DNA of 64,000 bases from Isoetes taiwanensis (Eukaryota; Streptophyta; Lycopodiopsida; Isoetales; Isoetaceae), in the NCBI GenBank assembly GCA_021234155.1, contig JAJEKV010000014.1, positions 5,845,563-5,909,562 on the forward strand, given 5' to 3'. The notes under the pieces are model-generated. The model ran no database searches, was not told where the DNA came from, and saw only the letters and a list, made by a program, of their open reading frames with translations. Numbering within the stretch: position 1 is the first letter of the stretch; the number at the start of each line of letters is the position of its first letter. The translations under genes and the position numbers were made by a program. Positions 46,613-55,940 of the stretch are shown here, one piece after another.

Positions 46613-47153
46613 CATAGATACCCGGATCGGGAACGTTTTCATCACGTGGACCTTCTCCCCGGAACCGGAACTGGAACGGGCGGGAACGGGAACTGCCGGA
46701 ACGTGAATTTGAACCTTTTAATCTTAAAAATGGATTTCCCAACTATTATACTTGTACTTTTTTACTTGCACTTACTTACCGCCTTCTGCACAAAAATTCA
46801 AAAAAGAATCAGAGAAACTAAATGATTTCAATCTCTAGACATGTAAATTTATGATTTCGACTTGTTTCCTTGTTAAAACTGTTGATTTCGACCCGTTTCT
46901 TGAAGAAAAAACTCAGACGTCACTATCTTCCGCCATATCCACGACCGCCAATTTATTTTAGGTTTTATTTTCTTGTAAAATTTAACTTTTAGGTTGGGAA
47001 CGTTGTAACCGGAACGTCGGGAACGGAGTTCCCAATGACGTTCCCGGTAAGACACACTTTGGGAACGTAAGGAGAAGTTCCCGGAACGCCTCAAGCATGG
47101 GAATGCGTGTTGGAACGGGAACGGAGTGCGGAACGGGGTTCCGGGTATCTATG
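46613..47153. mobile_element. 541-bp hAT-like MITE with 8-bp target duplication
   Basis: Ends CATAGATACCCGG...CCGGGTATCTATG are exact inverted repeats, extended imperfectly by GGAACG-rich sequence. They are flanked by the 8-bp direct repeat CACCCTAG (46605-46612 and 47154-47161). Eight-base duplications are the mark of the hAT superfamily. Subterminal GGGAACG/CGTTCCC motifs recur in both orientations. No transposase, so it is non-autonomous. It ends about 320 bp upstream of the oleosin coding region. Confidence 0.88.
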
Positions 47154-47469
47154 CACCCTAGCCTTCATTCTGTCATTTTTTTTTCCTCCTTTGTTCTTCC
47201 TGCGCCATCGCCATCGTTTCTTTAGGCGATCATCGTGTTTGCGGTGGCGCCATCGCTGAGTTTCATTCCGGTGGCGCCATCTAGGTTTGAGGGTTGAGTA
47301 GACGAGTTTTTGGAAGATTTTGACGAAGTTGTGAAGCTTCTTGGTCTGTTTTCGTGTATTTTCTCTGTCTTTTTCCTTCCGGTGGTGTCATCTTGCTCGG
47401 AGCTTTCGTTAGGCGAAAGTTTTGAAGGTTTTGAAGAAGTTTCTTGGTGCCTTTGGTTTTGCAAAAGGC

Positions 47470-47875
47470 ATGGCAGAAGGCGCCTAATTCTCGCCAAGTG
47501 ATCGGCCTTGTTACTCTCCTAACGGCTGCCGGAATCGCCCTAGGTATTGGTGGCATGCTGCTTGTCGGAACTATTATAGCTTTTGCAGTCGGTACCCCTA
47601 TTTTCCTCTTCTTTTCCCCTGTTCTTGTGCCTTTAGGTATCGTGCTTTTCTTTATCGCCACAGGGGTTTTGTCTTTTGGTGGTGTTGTTGTTGCTACCCT
47701 TTCATTCTTGGGCTGGGTTTATAACTATTTCAAGGGCAGGCATCCTATCGGATCTGATAGCCTTGACGCTGCTAGACATAGGCTTGTAGATGCTGCTTCT
47801 CATGCCAAAGAAAAGGCTCAGGATTTGACTGGATATTTGCAACAGAAAGCTACAGAGGCTGCTCCTGGAGCTTAA
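47470..47875 (+). CDS. Oleosin (oil-body structural protein), start region frameshifted
   Basis: Oleosins coat lipid droplets. The frame ending at 47875 encodes SRQVIGLVTLLTAAGIALGI, a ~70-residue uninterrupted hydrophobic hairpin with the diagnostic proline knot PX5SPX3P (PIFLFFSPVLVP, about 47588-47623). It then encodes an amphipathic C-terminus (LDAARHRLVDAASHAKEKAQ). This frame has no ATG upstream; a TGA lies at 47432. An ATG at 47470 opens MAEGA, the usual short oleosin start, in the neighbouring frame and stops at once. One missing C in the GCC-CCT stretch at about 47482 would join the two. So this is either a recent frameshift allele/pseudogene or a sequence error. The rest of the protein is intact and of normal length (about 135 residues). 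The hAT-like MITE lies just upstream. Confidence 0.9.
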
Positions 47876-48052
47876 ATTTTGCTTGGTTTGCTTCATTGGC
47901 GAGACTTAAGTTGTGAAGTCGAATAAAAATTATTATTTCCTCTATGTTGTATGGAAGCAGTATAGTAAGTTTCGTTGGAGATATTTATATGCTGTTCTGT
48001 CCTGCAAGTTTCTGTGCCACATTGTTCTTTGTAATGTTCGGAAGGGTTTTAG

Positions 48053-48121
48053 TCTCGAAATTTTCAGAAATTTTCAGTCTCGAAATTTTCAGTCTCGAAA
48101 TTTTCAGTCTCGAAATTTTCA
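48053..48121 (+). repeat. 15-bp tandem repeat downstream of the oleosin
   Basis: TCTCGAAATTTTCAG repeated about four times, with one shortened unit (AAATTTTCAG) after the first. Confidence 0.9.
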
Positions 48122-48238
48122 GAATTGTAACTAAGTAAAAAGAAGAAATGCAAGTAAAAACAGAATTGCAACCAAGTAATTACATTTCTGCAAAAGAAGA
48201 ACATAGCAGAATAAGGGGTAAAATGGACAGAATGAAGG

Positions 48239-48655
48239 CTAGGTGAACTTTACGTTGCGGGAATGGAAGCAAGGCACTGGAAGTATTGGAAGCAGGGCTT
48301 CGAAATGAAACAGGACGAGTTTATCCCCTGTTTTTGGCCCTCTGCTCCTAGTTTCAAGCGATGCTTTGCAGTATTTGTTCCGATCCATGATTCTGAGAGG
48401 CTCATCTTCCCAGTTTTTTTTTTTTTGGGCTCTGAATCGAAGGCTGAGCTCCGGAATAGGTTGCTGCTTCGTGTAACAGCTTTTCAAGCCCTGTTCTCTG
48501 ACCCATTTTCAGCAATGCATGGCCCTGTGGGGCAGACGGAGCTTCTGAAGACCACCGACCTGTATAAAATGCTAGGATGTTATAAGATCTGCTGTTACAT
48601 TCTGAGATGTTACGGGAAAGAGAGCAAAGTAGAGCATAAAATTGCGGCTGATGAA
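48239..48655. other. No gene recognised
   Basis: Open on the plus strand for 143 codons (48263-48694) but without a recognisable domain. A T13 run at about 48414 argues against coding. Confidence 0.35.
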
Positions 48656-48658
48656 TTG

Positions 48659-49023
48659 TTACTGGTGGGTAACACCACTGCAACCAACGGCTGAGATTAG
48701 ATCTATAAAACCTATAGCGCGTAGATTAGATCTGCGAAAGCCTGTAAAACTGAGGAGCAGCGCGTTAAGAGAGGGATAACACCTTGGAACGAGGGTGTTA
48801 TGCCCTATTATAACAAACTCGGGCCGGATAGTAGGGCATAACACCCGAGTTCTGGGGTGTTATCCGCCTTAACAACTTGGGCCCGATTTTGTAGTGATTT
48901 TATGGTGGTTTTCATAACAAGCTAGGTGTTTATAGCCATTTGGCATAACAAACTAGGTGTTTATGCACATTTTAATGTGTTGCTAGTGAGTAACACTCTT
49001 GCAACCAATGGCTGAGATCTGAT
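48659..49023. repeat. Direct repeats framing a 92-bp hairpin
   Basis: A ~45-bp direct repeat (TAACACcacTGCAACCAAcGGCTGAGAT form) occurs at 48659-48703 and 48980-49023. Between them, 48774-48865 is a hairpin: GGATAACACC and GAGGGTGTTATGCCCTA pair with TAGGGCATAACACCCG and GGTGTTATCC. Two copies of ATAACAA(G/A)CTAGGTGTTTAT follow (about 48918 and 48944). Possibly a small mobile element with internal foldback; type unknown. Confidence 0.6.
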
Positions 49024-50640
49024 CTCAGCCTTAAAACTTGAGGGCCAGGTTGCTAAGGGGTGGGCAAAGTATAGAAAGCCACATAACGACGAATGATATT
49101 CTAAACTAAATGTTGGTAGGAATTAAAGGGGAGAGTATGGTTTGTCTATAGTTTTTCTTGGCACGTGGAAGGCCCCCCCTTTCGCTGGGATAGACAGGGC
49201 TATCGCCTTCAGGCAGGTTTTGCCATGTGCTCTGGCTTTGTGTTTGAGGCATGTTTTCTTAACATAGGCCATCTCCATTTTGACATAAAGTTACCAAGCC
49301 CATGCATATCATTATATTTGTCCCATGGTTGTAGGTACCTTTTGGATTGTGGACGTAAAAAATTTGATATTTAGCTCCATCGTTCCTTTCTTGCCCTATA
49401 TATTGGAAATATATCCTCAATCACTATTGATGTGAGGACATCTCCATGTGGCATGTTGCCTTGACTTGAAGGTGAGCAAGCAATAACGATGCTTCATTTT
49501 ACACTCATTTACTTGTATGTCTGCCAAGGTTGCCTTTGTGTCCCATAGTGTGTCAGTGTCTGAGACAAAAGAACAAACTTTAAAATTCCTTTGTTCGTCT
49601 ATTTGAATGAAAATGGTCTCTCAATGATTAACTTCTTCGGGTAGCATGGCATTGATGATGTAATGGGGAATGAGTTATGGGTATCGTTGTTTATATAGCT
49701 TGAGATTTGGCCATTATGTGAGCACCATGAGGATGGGGGAAATGTACAATGCAAGGTTTTTCCCATATAATACATGTTTAGATTAAACAATAGCATATCA
49801 AATATGTGAATATGCATACGAATCCAAATCCAATGACAAAGCTCTCATTGGATAGATTTGCCTATCTATGTTGGTGATTTTGAGTTGTGTAGTATTTGAA
49901 GTGAAGCTCTATTTCCAACTTGTTGGATGCACTAAATAAATGAAAATTTATCGTGGAGAATGCCAATAACAATTAATGACGAACGAATGTGACATCACAA
50001 GTGCAAAGGCTCAAATATCTAGCATTATAACAGGGGGTTCCTTTTGTATTTTTGTACACTTTTGCATATGGTTTTGCTATGATTTCATCGTGTATGCAAT
50101 TGAATGTACTAATGCCTACATCTAGAGTGCGCATACGAGTGCACTAATTTTGGACTAGTTTTATTGATCTTTTCCAATGGTTTAAGACCCTTTTTATTTT
50201 TAAGCTTCAAATCATGGCACGCAAGACCTCGAGAGTTCTACTTTAGGGTTGATTTCGGAGCTCTACTTTAGGGTTCTATTCTAGTTGATCTGGAAGTTAT
50301 GGCTATGGCTTCGAGGAGTTCCATGGCAATGGAGTGGAGGTTTTAGGGATTGTAGCCCTTTTGCTTAGCGATGGGTTGCAGGAGCTCTATGGTAGTTTCG
50401 CAATGGCAGGGTCCTCTGGCATGGTCTCTACAGGGGAACTATGGAGGGATTGGAAGCAGCAGGCTGTGCGGGAGGTGGGGATGATCCATTGCGGTGTGTA
50501 TACAAGCTCTGTTTGCCTTGGCTATGGTGGCCTCTCAGAATCCGGCCCTCTGCAGAAGAAACCCAGAGCAAAAAAAGGTAAGCATGCACACAACCCACAA
50601 CTTTTCAACTCCTGAATCTGCTCCTCCTTTCCGCAATGCC
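49024..50640. other. No gene recognised
   Basis: AT-rich, featureless to my eye. At 50250-50600 the plus strand is CTATGG/GGAGG-rich with short open stretches but no domain. Confidence 0.45.
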
Positions 50641-50649
50641 GTTCTTCTT

Positions 50650-50781
50650 CCCATTTGGGCTGCAAAATCCGGCCTCATGCAATAGCAGGCCATACATAAA
50701 TCTGCAGAGGATAATCCCATTTGGGCTGCAAAATCCGGCCTCGTGCAATAGCAGGCCATACATAAATCTGCAGAGGATAAT
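50650..50781 (+). repeat. 66-bp tandem duplication
   Basis: Two units (50650-50715 and 50716-50781) beginning CCCATTTGGGCTGCAAAATC, differing at one base (CATGCAA/CGTGCAA). Confidence 0.95.
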
Positions 50782-52490
50782 CCGGATGGAAAATTGTGCT
50801 GGAAAAATCCCCTTTTGGGCGATCAGAAATGCCCTGGACAAATCCATTTCTTTAATCATGGATGCTGCACCATTGGGGAATGACATTTGAAAAGCATTCA
50901 AAGAACTGAAATGGACTGCTTTCCGTCATCCAATTTGGAAATTGTTTCATAACTGCAGGCAGAAGACCAAGGGAACTTTTCTAATGACAAGTATCGTACT
51001 TATTGTTTTTAGATTAAGATGTCTACCTTAAATGCATTGCTGAAGATTGTCTTTCAGTTTCCACCAGATAGAAGAGCATTAAAGAACATGTGAACCTTGC
51101 CATATGAAGGAAAGTTATATGCACTTCCAAAGGAGGATGCTATGATGTCAGGCTCACCAAGCGCTGCAACGCCATTATCACAATTTATATCACAGTTTAG
51201 AGTTAAATGCAGCCCTTGTAGGATAAAGGTTAAATGTAACTTCTGTAGGATAAAAGTATATCTAATAAACAGAATAGTCATTATTATAAAACCGCATTTG
51301 GTTGTTCCTTCATTCTTAAACAACCATATTTCTGTTAACATAGCCAAAACATAAATAGAGATGGCTAATAATCTAAAGAGATTTTGGTTGACGCTTTTTG
51401 CAGTAATTGGAACATGGGCTTAGCTTGATTAAATGGAAGAATAGTCTAGGACGTGGCTTCAATATCAGGTTAGCACATTCCTCATGTTAATTATAGTGGA
51501 CAGAAACATCTCTAATATATGGAGATGGCCATCTCTACCATATGCTAGAAACCGTAGGTAACACGGCCATGGATAAAACCTTAGAGCAGCATGCAGTGTC
51601 TTTACTGCCGGAGAATCCTAGTTGTGTGTGGCGCCAGCACCTTGATGCTTGTAGGAATGGACAGGCCATTGAGATGTAGTTGCTGAATAAATCTGTCAAG
51701 CTGATGCATGCTCAATTTGCTCCACAAAGAAATACGAGTTGAAATATGAAGGTGACCTCCATTTTGTCAACTTACAAAAGCAATTGGAGAGGTTGAAAAG
51801 TTCATGTGTTCATGACTGGCTAGAGCCCACAATTACAGTTGGTATCCAAAGGTCATGGCTGTTTGATTCCTGACTTCGAAGCATTTCCATATGCTGTTTT
51901 AGATGGAACAGAAACATTCATAGATGAGGTACGCAAATTTCTAGTATTTCAAATCGATTATATTTTAAACCAAACAATTGTTGTATCCATTTGCAGTTTC
52001 AAATGCACACGGAGCACCTATTCTCTTCATCCAGGCAGTCCTAGAGTGTAATTGAGGGATGCTGTAAAATAATAAGGTTTCATGCATAAACATTTTCATG
52101 AATAGATGTTAAATGCTCTAGGTATTTCGTGCATAGAGATTTTCATGAACACTATGCTACTAAAATTTGTACCGTGATATTGGCTTTGGCATCCTGTGCT
52201 ATATTGAAAACTAATTATGACTTTGGCTTCTTGTGTTGAATTACAACCCTGTACATATTTTATGAATGTGGTCATATAAATTATGCTTAAGCTACCAACG
52301 AAACATTTAAACTTCTCACCATGTGTTCTTATGCCATTCCTTAGTCAAATTACAACTAAATCAAAGTTTTGTTTTAACTATGTTTTGCCAAACAAAAATT
52401 TAAGTCCTCCTCAGGTTCAATTGCAATACTGAAGCTTCTTAGTAAGTATCTATCTATCTATTTAGGGTGACGTAGGGCCCAAAGGGCCCA
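50782..52490. other. No gene recognised; one exon-like stretch
   Basis: At 51750-51930 the plus strand reads like coding sequence (FVNLQKQLERL; LVSKGHGCLIPDFEAFPYAV) and ends at a possible donor GAG|GTACGC, but I cannot name a family. The rest is AT-rich. Confidence 0.4.
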
Positions 52491-52985
52491 ATTTTTTTTT
52501 TAATATAACAATCAACACACAACTACCATTAACATTATTAACACAAACCATTGCATTTAACACATTTAAATTAAAATCCCCCTTAAACCCCCTTTGGGTT
52601 TGGGTGCATATTCACACGGGGGGTTACTCCGGGCAACGAGAGCTGTCGGATGGGTATATTTGCCCTTTATTCCAAGATCTGGACCATACATAGCAATCCT
52701 CGTTTGTGGGGTATGCGTGTACAAGTTTTTGTATACTGTATATTAAGATTTACAAAATACTATAAGGTTTGAGAGAATGTACTTAATGGTGTTAATTTTG
52801 TACATGTATTGTAAATATATTTTTGGGGCTCTCGCTGCCCTACGTAACCCCCCGTGTGAATACGCGCCCAAACCAAAGGGGGTTTAAGGGGGATTTTAAT
52901 TTAAATGTGTTAAATGCAATGGTTTGTGTTAATAATGTTAATGGTAGTTGTGTGTTGATTGTTATATTAAAAAAAAAAAAAAAAA
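52491..52985. mobile_element. M-family element, copy 2, with ~145-bp inverted arms
   Basis: The arms run from the T-run at 52491 to about 52632 and, inverted, from the A-run ending about 52985 back to about 52836. The sequence AATATAACAATCAACACACA is followed by a perfect match down to CCCCTTT, then GGGTTTGGGTGCATATTCAC with three differences. The ~200-bp centre matches copy 1 at 24330-24540. Arms this similar indicate a young element or strong folding constraint. Non-coding foldback/MITE. A target duplication was not resolved because poly-T/poly-A marks both ends. Confidence 0.85.
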
Positions 52986-53128
52986 AATCAATATGAAAAA
53001 TGACAAGGAGCAAATAAAATAATAGAAAGCTAGATTTCAGAACTAGGAGCAAAATACTAGGAGCAGGGTTGGGAAGAAGGCTAGGTAGATGGATTTGTGT
53101 TAGTATTTTTGTAGTAATGTGAATTTCA

Positions 53129-53141
53129 GTGGCATCCTTAA
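53129..53141 (+). pseudogene. ERECTA-like kinase exon, first bases, before transposon T2
   Basis: An acceptor-like AATTTCAG (to 53129) is followed by TGGCATCC and TTAA. Joined across T2 at TTAA this reads GILKNGMS in frame with the kinase fragment at 55741, as in the subdomain I/II region of ERECTA-family kinases (VLKNGMxVAIKK). Confidence 0.7.
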
Positions 53142-55740
53142 CACTAGACCATGATGGACCATTAAAGGGCATTTTGAAGGTTCACAAAAAAAATCATATA
53201 AAATCAAGAACACAAAAACTAGCCAAACCGTTTCTAGGAGTTCATATATGGCAATCATGCTTCACATGAAAAATACACAAAAATGTATCAGCTCTCATTC
53301 TTGTGAGTTATGCTCTAGCAAACCCAAGGGGGTCAAGTACCAAAAGCTTCATGTTCATACAAAGTAAAACTGTCTTGATAAAAAGATTTTTTTGATTTTT
53401 TTGGTTATAATGTGATTTTTCTACACAAGATATAGAGCAAGGCACAAAAAACCACATCTCAATTCGAAGTCTGTGAAGGAAGATAGAGCAATTCAAACAT
53501 GACAGGGTCAAAACTATCATCTGCCTTCTGAGAACCAGTACTGGTTCCCAGAAAGCAGTTGTGATATAAAAACAACAACTTTCAGAAGGAGATCAATTTT
53601 GAGTTCAAATTTGGCATATAAGTAGTTCACGAAGTCCTCCATCCTATAAAAATATTTGTTGAGTTTGAATTTGATGTTTTGACTTTTACTTCTATTTTTA
53701 ATTTTAGGTAATTTATAGAAATGGATAGCATTGCTACGTATGACTCTAGGTTGTCCTCCAAAAAATCACATTATGAAAGTTTATAAGGATATGGAACTAA
53801 TGCAAAAAGAAGCTCGTGGAAAGAGCCAAAGACATGGTAAAAAAAAAATAAAAAACGATATCTGTACCTGCCCATTACTGGTCCATAGTTCATTCAAAAA
53901 TTGATAATATCCTTAGTCCATTTCAAGTTGAGTTTTGGGACACAAGTAGCTCTTAGACCACTTTGTTCACAAAAAATACTTTTTGTTCATTATCTTGAAG
54001 ATTATATTAGAATAGAATAGAATAGAATAGTTTTTTTATCGTCCACTGAGACCAATCGGCCTATGGGACCCAGAAGGACAAAATTATATTATATCTTTAA
54101 TGTTTATTCTAGATTTGTGCCCTAAGGTGTGACTTTACAAAATCACATCCTCAAAATATCTCATGTCAAGAAACCAATGCAAAAAGAACCAAGGAAAAAT
54201 ATGAAACTTTTACTATAAAAAATCAAGATAGACCGCTATTTGCAGTCCAGTTGCAGACCATCATTGGTCCAAATGACTGAAAGTTCAAAAATCATTAATG
54301 GTGCCACCTTAATCAATTTTGATCTCAACTTTCACATATAGTTTACTTGTATGATTCTCTATAGGACAAAATTAATTGATTAGGTTAGCTTGCATAATTT
54401 AAGGGTAAAGTTAAAGCACAAAACAATTGCGAATTTATAGGGTATTTATGACCAATTGAACCTACATGGACTTTCACTTACACCTTTCAAAAATCATGTG
54501 ATCGAAGCTAAAAAGCCATTGTATCATTCTATGGGAGAAAATGGATAAGGCTAGTGAGAGATATATGCTCTATACAATTGGTCTCGTGGACCATAAATGG
54601 TGATGCGTGCTTATATAAATTAAAACCTTAGAAATAACATATTACTTTAACATGCAACTAGAGATTTCTATTGCCAAGAAAGGTTTGCATCCATAAAAAA
54701 TATAATATACATGAAAGATAACTTACATGTAATATTATTCTACTTGGATGACAATGCTTTATAGCAGTAACACAGATATGAAGTTTATGCTAGTAAGAAA
54801 TAAGCAAATTTCATGGTATTCTTTTCAATAAGACCATACAACCTATATAAGAGATTTCTATAATATATCATTTCTCACATTTTGAACTATTTTAAAGGCA
54901 TATTTGGGGAAAAGTAGTGTCTCTATCATTGTGGAGTTTTGGACCTATAATTATGGAGCTAACCCAACTTTTTATGCTCTAATGTGTTTATTCGGATATT
55001 GTACATCATGTTTGAATTCCAAAAATTGTATAGTTACACCCTAGTTACACTATATGTAAGTTGATAAGAGTTATGTTCTATGTAGATATAAATAGAACGC
55101 ATCATTTATTACCCACATGGCATTATAGATGGTTGTGATTGGAGCATTTTAACATATACTTTTGTCCAGAATTCTGTATAGTAGATTCTTTTAGTAAATA
55201 TTGAGGTTAACATGACTTATAAACACTTCAAAAAATCATGAAACTATAGCTCGTATAGTTAGCAACTCATGGCCACAAGAATTAAATCAAAACTTGTTAT
55301 AATAAGAGAGAAATAATTCTTGAACCTCAAGCAGCTTTTCTGACCAAAATAGGGTTTGGCGGCTTCCACCGATGTCATATGATAGCAAGAAAACATGGGA
55401 ACATAAAACTCAATGTGTTCTATGATAAACAGGTAAATACCTCCAATTTTAGCAAGGTTTAGGTCACTTTATGATAGAAATATCAAAGAGAGCAGTTCTG
55501 GACTGGTGCAGAAAATGCCAAATTCTCCAATGTTTGAGCAATCACCACAAGGTGTATGTGACCCCATTGGCCTTGAAATTCTCAGAGGTCATTAAGAAAC
55601 AAGTGAAGACTCAAATGATGGTGGTATATTATAAAATTAAAATTTCTTTCGTGAGTTACATGAGTTTAAGTGGCAGAGGTCATGTGGGCCAGTTCTGGTC
55701 CATGGATCAGGAATGGTCCTAGGGACAGGTCTAGTGTTAA
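53138..55740. mobile_element. Transposon T2: TTAA-flanked, CACTAG-terminated element
   Basis: The left terminus is TTAACACTAGACCATGATGG and the right terminus, inverted, TTAACACTAGACCTGTCCCT; GGACCATT follows shortly after on both sides. TTAA flanks both ends (53138-53141 and 55737-55740). Palindromes related to GGACCATNATTGGTCC recur at about 53150, 53530, 53870, 54255, 54595 and 54945. No coding sequence was found, so it is non-autonomous as it stands. Net length without the nested 82 bp is about 2.52 kb. T1 is an inverted relative. Confidence 0.87.
54010..54082 (-). mobile_element. 73-bp LINE remnant with 9-bp target duplication
   Basis: On the minus strand it reads ...GGTCCCATAGGCCGATTGG, TCTCAGTGGACGATAAA, then a (TATTC)n tail, the same 3' end as LINE C at 39890. 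It is flanked by the exact duplication ATTATATTA (54001-54009 and 54083-54091). The uninterrupted T-family sequence at 9263 lacks it. An extreme 5' truncation. Confidence 0.9.
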
Positions 55741-55940
55741 GAATGGAATGTCAATATCCAATAAAAAGATATATAATCACCATCCACAAAACATTCGCGT
55801 TTTTGAAACAGAACTTGAAATCTTGGGTCAGATAAAACACCAAAATCTTGTTAGCCCTCATGGATATTTTCCTTCTCCTTTTGGGAACCTCTTATTTTAT
55901 GATTACATGGGAAATGGAAGCTTATGAGATGTGTTGCATG
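55737..55940 (+). pseudogene. ERECTA-family receptor kinase fragment (kinase N-lobe)
   Basis: ERECTA-type leucine-rich-repeat kinases control growth and stomatal patterning at the plasma membrane. The plus frame reads [48 protein letters not shown], stop TGA (55925-55927), then DVLHG before GTAAGT. Relatives have W at the stop (SLWDVLHG), so it is a G-to-A change. The invariant ATP-binding Lys region (VAIKK) reads SISNKK, with the Ala-Ile lost. No further kinase subdomains or LRRs are present nearby. T2 interrupts the exon at TTAA. Fragmentary pseudogene, high confidence in family. Confidence 0.88.

Noticed and set aside
46413-46742. 109-codon minus-strand frame rich in Arg/Ser
   Set aside because: It crosses the left end of the hAT-like MITE and reads through its GGAACG repeats.
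47281-47661. 126-codon minus-strand frame
   Set aside because: Antisense to the oleosin coding region, with no recognisable domain.
52491-52985. Reading the long inverted repeat as a microRNA precursor
   Set aside because: It is dispersed (copy at 24146), ends in poly-T/poly-A and is too long; a foldback element explains it better.
53138-55740. Assignment of T elements to the CACTA superfamily
   Set aside because: The ends start CACTAG, but the duplication is TTAA (4 bp) and there is no CACTA transposase. The frame-restoration evidence favours TTAA insertion, so I left the class open.
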